Source: Lonepinella koalarum (lineage in GTDB: Bacteria; Pseudomonadota; Gammaproteobacteria; Enterobacterales; Pasteurellaceae). Taken from it: a DNA stretch of 64,000 nucleotides. The DNA is taken from positions 1 to 64,000 of the forward strand of contig NZ_SRHX01000002.1 in NCBI RefSeq assembly GCF_004565475.1, read 5' to 3'. The notes beneath the pieces are model-generated. The model made no database searches. It saw only the letters and a program-made list of their open reading frames with translations, and was not told the DNA's origin. Position 1 is the first letter of the stretch; the number at the start of each line of letters is the position of its first letter. Of this stretch, positions 6,537 through 11,991 are shown piece by piece. The position numbers were made by a program, and so were the translations under genes.

Positions 6537-6657
6537 TTTGTTTATTCCTTGACTTGTTTTTAAACTTCATCACGAATAAACGCCAATTTATAGGTGATGA
6601 ACTGAACGAGATTGGCGTACCGTAGTCAAGGATCACGGCGATCTTTCGATCTCCCAT
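6493..6657 (-). CDS. icd-like leader ORF overlapping ant (54 aa)
   Basis: An open frame from ATG 6657 ([18 protein letters not shown]...) ends at 6493, 41 bases inside ant in a different frame. In phage P1, ant is likewise preceded and overlapped by icd, whose translation is required for ant expression. Here ribosomes crossing the ORF would melt the stem that covers the ant ribosome site. The ORF's own ribosome site is weak (GATGAGCTGA), so the exact start is uncertain and the call rests on position. Confidence 0.45.
   Translation of the reverse strand: MGDRKIAVILDYGTPISFSSSPINWRLFVMKFKNKSRNKQNDKCKFNPCLQRTN
6547..6631 (-). promoter_or_regulatory. Leader stem sequestering the ant ribosome site
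   Basis: In the leftward mRNA, CCTTGACT (6631-6624) is perfectly complementary to AGTCAAGG (6554-6547), which contains the ant Shine-Dalgarno AAGG. Inside it, ACGCCAAT (6618-6611) pairs with ATTGGCGT (6587-6580). The two 8-bp helices would form a closed structure over the ant start. The antisense RNA at 6722-6800 carries the same two segments (GTCAAGG and GATTGGCGT), so it can compete for the upstream arm. Confidence 0.65.
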
Positions 6658-6721
6658 TCAGCTCATCATTGGACTTTTCCATAAATTTATGGAAAAGGTA
6701 GATTTGCTGTTTTGCGGATAT

Positions 6722-6800
6722 AAAAAAACACGCTTTAGGCGTGCTGTGTTTCTCCGCCTTGACAATTTCAGGACGCCAATCCTGACTTTCTATTGAAAGT
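6722..6800 (-). ncRNA. c4: C4-like antisense RNA regulating the antirepressor operon
   Basis: A complete small-RNA gene is readable on the minus strand: a perfect-consensus promoter, a start near 6800, hairpin CTTTC-AATA-GAAAG (6799-6786), hairpin TCAGGA-TTGGCG-TCCTGA (6785-6768), a single-stranded GTCAAGG segment (6763-6757), then a terminator hairpin CACGC-CTAAA-GCGTG with seven T (6742-6722). The loop segment GATTGGCGT and the GTCAAGG segment are exactly complementary to ACGCCAATC (6618-6610) and CCTTGAC (6631-6625) in the downstream leader. Two-segment pairing upstream of ant is the hallmark of P1/P7 C4 RNA, which represses ant in the lysogen. Confidence 0.85.
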
Positions 6801-6806
6801 GGGGGT

Positions 6807-6835
6807 ATTATAGGGCGGAGTGGGGGGGATGTCAA
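6807..6835 (-). promoter_or_regulatory. Perfect consensus promoter of the C4-like RNA
   Basis: TTGACA (6835-6830), a 17-bp spacer and TATAAT (6812-6807) match the sigma-70 consensus at all twelve positions. This is the strongest promoter visible in the early region and fits constitutive expression in the lysogen. Confidence 0.9.
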
Positions 6836-6840
6836 GCCCC

Positions 6841-6927
6841 CATATTGAAACTCCTTTGCGCCTTTTCGGTGTTAGAGTAGAATAGAAGTGTCAAAATTCA
6901 TTCACTCAACAAAGGAGTTTCAATATG
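6841..6927 (+). promoter_or_regulatory. Inverted repeat covering the sieB-like ribosome site and start
   Basis: CATATTGAAACTCCTTT (6841-6857) is a perfect 17-base inverted copy of AAAGGAGTTTCAATATG (6911-6927), which includes the Shine-Dalgarno and ATG of the downstream gene. A read-through transcript from the left would fold these together and block translation; a transcript starting inside the 53-base loop would not. A weak promoter candidate lies in the loop (TTTGCG, 17 bp, TAGAAT at 6878-6883). Confidence 0.75.
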
Positions 6928-7413
6928 TGGGACTTTATCTTTAAAGTCGTAGAACTTATCTCTAAAAAGGTGTCATTTATTGCTATGTTTTTTTATCTTG
7001 CGATTGTTTTGTTGATTTATATTCTTGTGCCGTACACTACATTTTTACAATGGATTGCTCCGAGAGAAGAGCCTTTTTTTGTGTATGGTTTGTGCGTGTT
7101 TGTTGTATCCACTTCGCTTTTTCTTGCTGGAAAACAAATTGATGATTATATTTATCCACGCTTTAACCGTTGGCGTGCTTTCAAACAGTATGAAGGGATT
7201 TATCAAGCCTTAACGGATGATGAACGGAAAGTGTTAATGGATTTAGTGAGTTACGGCTCTGCTCCTGCGGAGATTCCGAATGTTAAAATCCGTTCGAGCC
7301 TGTTATCTAAAGGGCTTGTTCAATTAAAAATGTTCAATCCTGTGTTCCAGTCTTATATCGTCACGCCTAAATTCTATGCGTTTCTGTTGGAAAAAATCAG
7401 AAACGATTCTTGA
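6925..7413 (+). CDS. sieB: Superinfection exclusion protein B-like (SieB)
   Basis: 162 residues with a strong AAAGGAG site. Two predicted membrane spans, FIAMFFYLAIVLLIYILV (about 18-36) and FFVYGLCVFVVSTSLFLAG (about 50-68), are followed by a cytoplasmic domain containing ALTDDERKVLMDLVSYGSA and a winged-helix-like end (SSLLSKGLVQLK, IVTPKFYAFLLEK). This two-span plus C-terminal layout is that of the SieB/exclusion-B family of lambdoid phages, which aborts development of other phages. In P22 and lambda it sits in the same region between the leftward promoter and recombination genes and is controlled by antisense RNA; here an inverted repeat covers its start. Confidence 0.75.
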   Translation: MWDFIFKVVELISKKVSFIAMFFYLAIVLLIYILVPYTTFLQWIAPREEPFFVYGLCVFVVSTSLFLAGKQIDDYIYPRFNRWRAFKQYEGIYQALTDDERKVLMDLVSYGSAPAEIPNVKIRSSLLSKGLVQLKMFNPVFQSYIVTPKFYAFLLEKIRNDS

Positions 7414-7437
7414 AAAAAATCCCCACTTGCGTGGGGT
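7413..7437 (-). terminator. Intrinsic terminator for leftward transcripts
   Basis: On the minus strand CCCCAC-GCAA-GTGGGG is followed by ATTTTTTT. It lies downstream of the boxA site at 7841-7860, so it is a natural target for antitermination of the leftward early transcript. Confidence 0.7.
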
Positions 7438-7840
7438 ATGTCATTAGTAGTGACGGATGGTGGTATTTTATCTCTTTCCGACCATTGAGATGTTATTCAA
7501 AACCGCACTTACTGACACCGCACTTTATCTGCATTAAGTTGGTTGATAAAAAGCAATAAATGCGGTTTTGAATGGGGATTTTTTGGCTAATCCCCAGAGC
7601 CTGTATTTTTCTTCGGTTACTTTCTTGTGTCTTACTGTACACGCCCAGATTTCGCCTGAACTTACTATCGGACAACCCCAATAAATGAATCGGGCATGGC
7701 TTTCACATGGTCTGTTAAGGCGGTGGGTCTTTATGGGCTTCCACGTTTCTCTCTGTTACCTTACACTCAGAGAGAGCTTTTACTAACCTTATCTCCTGTT
7801 GCCAGTAAGGGCAATCATTCGGCATTGATAGCAAGTTCTG
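7437..7840. other. Untranslated early leader with hairpins and no convincing gene
   Basis: About 400 bp without a supported gene. It holds two inverted uptake cores (about 7501-7535), a hairpin TGGGGATT / AATCCCCA (about 7575-7600), a CTCTCT / AGAGAG stem (about 7750-7780), and a minus-strand open frame of 62 codons (7493-7681) with no ribosome site or recognisable content. It reads best as part of a long untranslated leader in the leftward operon. Confidence 0.5.
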
Positions 7841-7860
7841 AATTAAATTGTTAAAGAGCA
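7814..7860 (-). promoter_or_regulatory. nut-like antitermination site with boxA
   Basis: TGCTCTTTAACAATTTAATT on the minus strand (7860-7841) is nearly identical to the boxA of enterobacterial rRNA leaders (TGCTCTTTAACAA). It is followed by a small stem TTGCC-CTTACT-GGCAA that could act as boxB, and preceded by two GC-rich stems (7862-7894). NusB/S10 bind boxA RNA; position downstream of the leftward promoter matches lambda nutL. No N-like protein is recognised in the window. Confidence 0.7.
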
Positions 7861-7892
7861 ATCCCTTTCGGGGGAAGGCGTTTAGATACGCC

Positions 7893-8069
7893 TTATAAAA
7901 GTTTTAATGCAATAAATTCCACTTCACCCATGATTAAATCTCTAAATTCGCTACTTGTTTCAAGCAGGTCTGCTAAAAATTCAAGGGCTTTCCCTGTTTT
8001 TTCTGCGTAATATTCAAGCACTTCGGTAATCATGAGGGCTTTTAATTCTTGGGCGTTGTTAATTTCCAT
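7893..8069 (-). CDS. Small acidic helical phage protein (58 aa)
   Basis: From the ATG at 8069 (MEINNAQELKALMITEVLEYY), chosen because GGAAAA lies just before it; the upstream ATG at 8084 has no site. The protein is acidic and predicted all-helical (KALEFLADLLETSSEFRDLIMGEVEFIALKLL). It is the first gene after the leftward promoter, where lambda has N, but it lacks the arginine-rich motif of N proteins, so I do not call it an antiterminator. Confidence 0.65.
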   Translation of the reverse strand: MEINNAQELKALMITEVLEYYAEKTGKALEFLADLLETSSEFRDLIMGEVEFIALKLL

Positions 8070-8092
8070 TTTTTTCCTTTTCATCTGTTGGT

Positions 8093-8151
8093 GCTAACAA
8101 TCATCTCTGCTTATCTCTCGACTTCCTTTCGTCCGCCTGCTCTGATTGTTA
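8093..8151. repeat. 10-bp inverted repeat in the leftward leader
   Basis: CTAACAATCA (8093-8102) and TGATTGTTAG (8142-8151) are perfect inverted copies separated by 39 bases. They lie in the leftward 5' leader just ahead of the gene at 8069 and could fold the transcript. Confidence 0.6.
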
Positions 8152-8173
8152 GGGTGTTTTGTTTTGATGTGGT

Positions 8174-8245
8174 ATAATACAAAATGTAATCAAGATTGTA
8201 AATACTAAAAGTATTATTTATTTTATAAAATTACATATTGTATTT
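8174..8245 (-). promoter_or_regulatory. Leftward early promoter with operator-like palindromes
   Basis: TTTACA (8202-8197), a 17-bp spacer and TATTAT (8179-8174) form a leftward promoter. A palindrome AATACTAAAAGTATT (8201-8215) overlaps the -35 and a second site TTACATATTGTATTTTT (8231-8247) lies just upstream. Both closely resemble sequences between cI and cro (ATACTAATAGTAT, 11690-11702; TTACATATAGTATTATT, 11723-11739), so this is probably OL/PL bound by the prophage repressor. Confidence 0.7.
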
Positions 8246-8386
8246 TTATTTTATTGATTTTAAAAGAAATAAATTTTTAGGGAATTTGTTTGATTGCTTG
8301 TTTTTTGAGCAAGGATGTGACTGAAAGGAGATAATTTTGGAAAAGTGCGGTGGGGATTTTGGGGGGATAACCCATAAAAAATGCTT

Positions 8387-8419
8387 GAATATAATACATT
8401 GTATCCATATAATACATTT
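8387..8419 (+). promoter_or_regulatory. Promoter/operator of the HigBA-like pair
   Basis: ATATAATACATT occurs twice as a direct repeat (8388-8399 and 8407-8418, 19 bp apart), each containing a TATAAT hexamer. The repeats sit 30-60 bp before the toxin gene and are a likely binding site for the Xre-type antitoxin. Confidence 0.5.
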
Positions 8420-8444
8420 ATTCTTATTAATCATTGAGAAAATA

Positions 8445-8747
8445 ATGTACACGATTATTGAGCAGGAACGCTTTAAGAAAAAAGCGGATAATATTTGGGA
8501 CGAACAGGAACGGTCGGCATTTTTTAGCTATCTTGCGAGCGATCCGCTAGTCGGCGATGTTATCCCTAATTCTCACGGTTTGCGTAAGGTTCGCTGGCAA
8601 GGCTCTGGACGGGGTAAGCGTGGTGGGTTGCGGATTATTTATTTTAACTTGCTCGATGACGGTGTAGTGTTGTTATTGGACTTGTATGCCAAAAATCAGC
8701 AGGAAAATGTTTCTCAATCAGAGATAAAAAAATTAAAGGCGGTGTAA
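8445..8747 (+). CDS. higB: RelE/HigB-family toxin
   Basis: 100 residues from the ATG at 8445 (MYTIIEQERFKKKADNIWDEQER). RelE-fold features are visible: ALASDPLVGDVIP-type spacing (YLASDPLVGDVIPNSHGLRKVRW), then GRGKRGGLRIIYFNLLDDGVVLLLDLYAKNQQENVS, where the R-IYF and LLLLYAKN strands are typical of HigB2/RelE-like mRNA interferases. It is followed one base later by an Xre-type antitoxin gene, the reversed toxin-first order of higBA. It would cleave translated mRNA when unbound. Confidence 0.85.
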   Translation: MYTIIEQERFKKKADNIWDEQERSAFFSYLASDPLVGDVIPNSHGLRKVRWQGSGRGKRGGLRIIYFNLLDDGVVLLLDLYAKNQQENVSQSEIKKLKAV

Positions 8748-8748
8748 T

Positions 8749-9105
8749 ATGAGTGATATTCAAGAAAAAATTCAAGCCAAAACGAAAAATTGGGATATTG
8801 AAGCGATGGTTAATGCGGTGATTGCGGACGATCCGGATGCGGTGGTTATTCGTGAAAGTTTAACCGAAGCCTTAATGGATGCAAAACAAGGCAAGCACGG
8901 GCGAATTACTTATGTTGAAACTTCCCCCGTGACAGAAACTCGTAATCGTACAGGACTTTCACAGCGTAAATTTGCTGAGCGGTTGGGGATTTCTGTACAT
9001 ACGTTAAAATCGTGGGAGCAAGGACAGCGTAATCCAAGTGGAGCAGCAGTAGCATTATTGAAACTACTTAATAAACACCCTGATTTAGTAGTGGAATTAG
9101 GATAG
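8749..9105 (+). CDS. higA: HigA-like Xre-type antitoxin
   Basis: 118 residues; starts ATG one base after the toxin stop. The N-terminal half (MSDIQEKIQAKTKNWDIEAMVNA...) is the toxin-binding part and includes a strand pair near GRITYVETSP. The C-terminal half is a helix-turn-helix: TGLSQRKFAERLGISVHTLKSWEQGQRNPSGAAVALLKLL. This layout is that of HigA antitoxins from the NadS/HigA2 group, which neutralise the toxin and repress the operon through operator repeats such as those at 8388-8418. Confidence 0.87.
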   Translation: MSDIQEKIQAKTKNWDIEAMVNAVIADDPDAVVIRESLTEALMDAKQGKHGRITYVETSPVTETRNRTGLSQRKFAERLGISVHTLKSWEQGQRNPSGAAVALLKLLNKHPDLVVELG

Positions 9106-9140
9106 AAAATTAGAATAAAATAACCCTGTGAATATTATTC

Positions 9141-9166
9141 AAGCCCTGTTAATTCAGGGCTTTTTT
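9141..9166 (+). terminator. Intrinsic terminator after higBA
   Basis: AAGCCCTG-TTAATT-CAGGGCTT followed by TTTT; an 8-bp GC-rich stem that separates the toxin-antitoxin unit from the next cassette. Confidence 0.9.
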
Positions 9167-9189
9167 ATTGGAAAATTTGTATAAATTGC

Positions 9190-9273
9190 TTGCTTTATGG
9201 TGTAGTACATACTATAATAATCACATCTAGCAAGGAGCTAGAAACAGCAAACCCCACGCTGTTCAGAGTGGGG
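9190..9273 (+). promoter_or_regulatory. Promoter and structured leader of peptide cassette 2
   Basis: TTGCTT (9190-9195), 17-bp spacer, TATAAT (9213-9218). The leader then folds as CTAGC-AAGGA-GCTAG (9227-9241) and CCCCAC / GTGGGG (9252-9257 with 9268-9273), followed by AAGGAACTGGATT before the ATG at 9294. The second hairpin is almost the same as that in cassette 3 (CCCCACCTTGTGGAAAGTGGGG type), although the peptides differ. Confidence 0.75.
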
Positions 9274-9293
9274 CTTACAAAAGGAACTGGATT

Positions 9294-9353
9294 ATGTGCG
9301 TTAAAATCTTAATCCTAGTTATCTTGTTAATGTTGGCTGTGCCAGTTTACTAG
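9294..9353 (+). CDS. Ibs-like hydrophobic toxin peptide, copy 2 (19 aa)
   Basis: MCVKILILVILLMLAVPVY, one predicted membrane span with a lysine at position 4 and the same Pro-Val-Tyr end as copy 1. Only the general pattern and the C-terminal tripeptide are shared with copy 1, so this is a diverged relative rather than a recent duplicate. It is followed by the stem CCTAGCG / CGCTAGG (about 9367-9393) and an opposing promoter candidate. The E. coli Ibs peptides are the closest known analogues. Confidence 0.7.
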   Translation: MCVKILILVILLMLAVPVY

Positions 9354-9404
9354 ATAACTTTCAAGTCCTAGCGGTAACTGCAATTATCGCTAGGCAGTTC
9401 CTAA

Positions 9405-9433
9405 ATATTAATAAACTGCGGTGAAAAAAGCAA
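9405..9433 (-). promoter_or_regulatory. Antisense promoter candidate, cassette 2
   Basis: On the minus strand TTGCTT (9433-9428), 17-bp spacer, TAATAT (9410-9405). It is weaker than in cassette 1 but lies at the same place: just before the ribbon-helix-helix start codon and pointing back across the hairpin and the peptide. Confidence 0.45.
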
Positions 9434-9443
9434 GGGTTTTATT

Positions 9444-9629
9444 ATGGCGATGACGAAAAAAGAAATTCAAGAGAGAAGCGATTTAAAGCGTGGGGTGAAG
9501 TTGAAATCCTTTAAACTGCATTCATCGGTGATTGAATTACTGGAGCAATTAAGCAGTAAAACGGGCAAATCACAAACGGAGCTGGTGAGTGACGGGGTGC
9601 GGTATTTGGCGGGGAAATATGGGGTTTAA
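9444..9629 (+). CDS. Small ribbon-helix-helix-like protein, cassette 2
   Basis: 61 residues, the same length as the protein at 1444 and clearly homologous: MAMTKKEIQERSDLKRGVK aligns with MALSRTEIVNRSNEKRGIR. A predicted strand (SFKLH) and two helices (VIELLEQLSSKTG, QTELVSDGVRYLAGKYG) give a CopG/Arc-like fold. It probably binds DNA as a dimer. It lies 90 bp after the Ibs-like peptide and ends 28 bp from a convergent gene. Confidence 0.65.
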   Translation: MAMTKKEIQERSDLKRGVKLKSFKLHSSVIELLEQLSSKTGKSQTELVSDGVRYLAGKYGV

Positions 9630-9656
9630 CCGCCCCTTGAGTTGAGACGGTTTGGA

Positions 9657-10427
9657 TTATGCTGCGAGCTTGTTTAACCAAATATTCTGTTTTTGATATG
9701 GTAAAACTTGAGCTTGTGCGTTAAAAAGTAAGACAAGATTGTTAAATTGGTCGCCTACATTGTGGTCGTCAATAATGACAAATTGTTGCGTATTTTGAGC
9801 GTTGTTTGTTGGGTCGGTTAAATCCGTCATTTTACCTAATACGCTATAGGCACTATTCCAGTTTCCTTGAGCTTTTACACTGACTGTAAAAATTTGTTTA
9901 TTAGGTTTATTTGCCCCCTGTAACAAAATAGGAATATTAACAAGATGACCGCTTAACCCTGTGAATTTATTATCAAAAGTAAGTTGTTGGCTGAATTTAC
10001 CTTTATTTTGGCGAAATAAACCTTTCACTTCTTTTTCAAATTTATCTTCAGGCAGACTAAACCAATCTGAAGCCATTCCACCTGTGATAATTGAGCTTTG
10101 GATTACTTTTTGTAACTGTTGAGCAAGTGTCGCTGAATTGCTTATGCTGTTGATTTCCGCCCGTTGATTGAGTTCAATTCCCCTGTATGATAAATTTTGT
10201 TTAATGTGGTTAAACCGTTTTTGAGAAAGCGATACGCCACGACTTTCTAAGTTCATCAAGGTTTTTGCATCATCAGTAATTAAAAATTTATCATCACCTA
10301 ATTGTTCAATATACACGCCAATAACATCACCATCATCTTGGAAAAATGGCGTATTAATTCTTACCAATCCGCTTGATAACGGTTGGCAATCATAGCCTAA
10401 ATGCGATAAAACACTATTGCATATCAT
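9657..10427 (-). CDS. DUF1828/DUF1829 protein
   Basis: 256 residues. The N-terminal 90 residues show the DUF1828 pattern: RINTPFFQDDGDVIGVYIEQLGDDKFLITDDAKTLMNLESRGVSLS, a two-strand motif ending in a conserved T-DD-(A/G)-xTL. The C-terminal part (about 150-256) contains a beta-rich DUF1829-type region with IFTVSVKAQGNWNSAYSVLGKMTDL and QFVIIDDHNVGDQF. Biochemical activity is unknown. It overlaps its upstream partner by 4 bp (ATGA) and both follow cI, which in lambdoid prophages is the lysogen-expressed slot used by exclusion and defence genes. Confidence 0.75.
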   Translation of the reverse strand: MICNSVLSHLGYDCQPLSSGLVRINTPFFQDDGDVIGVYIEQLGDDKFLITDDAKTLMNLESRGVSLSQKRFNHIKQNLSYRGIELNQRAEINSISNSATLAQQLQKVIQSSIITGGMASDWFSLPEDKFEKEVKGLFRQNKGKFSQQLTFDNKFTGLSGHLVNIPILLQGANKPNKQIFTVSVKAQGNWNSAYSVLGKMTDLTDPTNNAQNTQQFVIIDDHNVGDQFNNLVLLFNAQAQVLPYQKQNIWLNKLAA

Positions 10428-10966
10428 AAACTTAACTCCATTTGTCCATTATTGCTATAAATTGGGTGGGGTATTTTCCCCGTATAAGAACAATTAAATT
10501 GTTCTAAAAAATACTCCGAAAAAAAGAAAAAGTCATCTGTTTTTTCAATCTTTTTTTCTATGGGATAACCTGTTTCTTGGTTGTGTTTTTCGTGTAATAA
10601 GTGATAGTGACAGCCTTCAATGCGTGTGGGCGGTGTAGGCAAAACATCGGTAAATGCGTTGTGGTGAGCGATATTTTGCCCCTGATCTACGGCAAATAAT
10701 CGGCGGTTTTTATACATTGCCATAAAATTCATTTCAGGGATTAACTCTGCTCTTCTTGCTGGGCGATATTGCCATTGTAATTTTAAATGGGTAATAGGGA
10801 GTTGATTTTCATCAAAAACAGGTAAAGCCAATTTTAACCAAGCTGGCTCTGGCTGATTAAATTGCTTTTTACTCCATATGGCATGATTGAAATTGACAAT
10901 CTTTTTTTGTTGCATAATATTATCAATTTCCCATTGTGGAATGATTAATTCATTGATAGTTGCCAT
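10424..10966 (-). CDS. Partner of the DUF1828 protein, unknown family
   Basis: 180 residues beginning MATINELIIPQWEIDNIMQQKK. A beta-rich core includes LKLQWQYRPARRAELIPEMNFMAMYKNRRLFAVDQG in outline, followed by a region with several histidines (AHHNAF, CHYHLLHEKHNQE) spaced like a metal or phosphodiester-active site, and an acidic, phenylalanine-rich helix (DDFFFFSEYFLEQF). I do not recognise it with certainty. It starts 7 bp after cI and overlaps the DUF1828 gene by 4 bp, so the three are co-transcribed in the lysogen. Confidence 0.7.
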   Translation of the reverse strand: MATINELIIPQWEIDNIMQQKKIVNFNHAIWSKKQFNQPEPAWLKLALPVFDENQLPITHLKLQWQYRPARRAELIPEMNFMAMYKNRRLFAVDQGQNIAHHNAFTDVLPTPPTRIEGCHYHLLHEKHNQETGYPIEKKIEKTDDFFFFSEYFLEQFNCSYTGKIPHPIYSNNGQMELSL

Positions 10967-10973
10967 ATTTCCC

Positions 10974-11633
10974 CTACCGTTTCCGCCGATAAATGCGGTG
11001 TTCTACCATGGTTCCCACAATGCGAATAGCCTGTTTTAAGGTGGTGAGTTTATCGTAGTCGGGGTTGAGGGGCACTAATTCAAAGTGCCGATTACCGTAA
11101 TTATCGTAGTCTTGTAACGGACGGTATTTTTTAAAGGTTGCTTCATAATCACCATTAACAGCCACTACAAATTCACCGGCGTGAGGTTGGATTTTTGGAT
11201 CGACGATAATCACATCTCCTTCGATAAAATCAGGCTCCATGCTGTCGCCTTTGATTTTCAGGGCAAAGGCATTTTCGGATACGTCTAAATCCGTGAGGAT
11301 ATATTCAAAATCTTCGCTGTCTTGCAGTAAATTAATATCCGTCCACATGCCTGCTTGGACGTAGCTGATTAGGGGGACTTTATGGGAACGCAATCTAACA
11401 GGCGTTACATTGACATCAAAATCTTCAACGGTACCGTCTTTGTTTAATATAACTTTCTCCGCACCTAAGATTTTTAATATTTGGGCAACATCATCAAAGT
11501 TTGGGGTTCTTCTCCCTGTTAGCCAGTGACCGATTGCCCCTTGGGTTTTCCCCATTGCATCCGCTATATCGTTTTGATTTTTGCCAGAGATTGCCATTAA
11601 TTCACGAACGTAGTCATTCCACGGTTTTTTCAT
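10974..11633 (-). CDS. cI: CI-like prophage repressor (LexA/S24 family)
   Basis: 219 residues. An N-terminal helix-turn-helix (KNQNDIADAMGKTQGAIGHWLTGRRTP, about 19-45) is joined to a C-terminal S24 peptidase domain. The self-cleavage site is the Ala-Gly of SYVQAGMW (about 90-97), the nucleophile is the serine in KIKGDSMEPDFIEGDVIIVDP (about 128-148) and the general-base lysine is in YEATFKKYR (about 168). RecA-stimulated cleavage would induce the prophage; the AntA/B antirepressor gives a second route. It is divergent from cro, with operators between. Confidence 0.95.
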   Translation of the reverse strand: MKKPWNDYVRELMAISGKNQNDIADAMGKTQGAIGHWLTGRRTPNFDDVAQILKILGAEKVILNKDGTVEDFDVNVTPVRLRSHKVPLISYVQAGMWTDINLLQDSEDFEYILTDLDVSENAFALKIKGDSMEPDFIEGDVIIVDPKIQPHAGEFVVAVNGDYEATFKKYRPLQDYDNYGNRHFELVPLNPDYDKLTTLKQAIRIVGTMVEHRIYRRKR

Positions 11634-11682
11634 AATTCACCTACCTTATTTTAGATGTTGATTATTACGCAAAGTATTAAAT

Positions 11683-11739
11683 ATGCAAAATACTAATAGT
11701 ATATTTATGTTGATCTTTAAATTTACATATAGTATTATT
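11683..11739. promoter_or_regulatory. cI-cro operator region and rightward promoter
   Basis: Rightward promoter: TTGATC (11710-11715), 17-bp spacer, TATTAT (11733-11738). A perfect 13-bp palindrome ATACTAATAGTAT (11690-11702) lies upstream and a half-related site TTACATATAGTATTATT (11723-11739) covers the -10. A leftward promoter for cI is likely but weaker (TTGCAT near 11688, TAATAA near 11667, short spacer). Matching sites occur at the leftward promoter near 8201-8247. Confidence 0.75.
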
Positions 11740-11764
11740 TGGTTAATATTAACGGAGTTAAAAA

Positions 11765-11971
11765 ATGAACAAGATTTTAGAATTTAGACAATCTGCCAAT
11801 TTAACCCAACAGGAATTATCTAAACGTGTTGCTATTACACAAGGGGCATTAGGTCATTATGAAACTGGACGGCGTACCCCTAAATTAGATACCGCACGCA
11901 AGATTATTGCGGTATTTAATCAATGCGGCGTTAATTGCACGTTTGAAGATATTTTCCCTGTTGAAACCTAA
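11765..11971 (+). CDS. cro: Cro-like repressor
   Basis: 68 residues, almost entirely one helix-turn-helix: LTQQELSKRVAITQGALGHYETGRRTPKLDTARKIIAVF. The recognition helix (TQGALGHYETGRRTP) closely matches that of the CI protein (TQGAIGHWLTGRRTP), as expected for a CI/Cro pair sharing operators. It has the strong site CGGAG. It represses the early promoters during lytic growth. Confidence 0.88.
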   Translation: MNKILEFRQSANLTQQELSKRVAITQGALGHYETGRRTPKLDTARKIIAVFNQCGVNCTFEDIFPVET

Positions 11972-11991
11972 TTTACCCAAAGGCAAATGCA

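Noticed and set aside
6626-6835. Minus-strand 69-codon open frame beginning at 6835
   Set aside because: It runs through the C4 promoter, its hairpins and its terminator, and starts at the -35 element, so it is not a gene.
7493-7681. Minus-strand open frame of 62 codons in the early leader
   Set aside because: No ribosome site, mixed composition without a recognisable pattern, and it overlaps hairpins and uptake cores; treated as untranslated leader.
7893-8069. Small first gene of the leftward operon considered as lambda N homologue
   Set aside because: It is acidic and lacks the arginine-rich RNA-binding motif; position alone is not enough.
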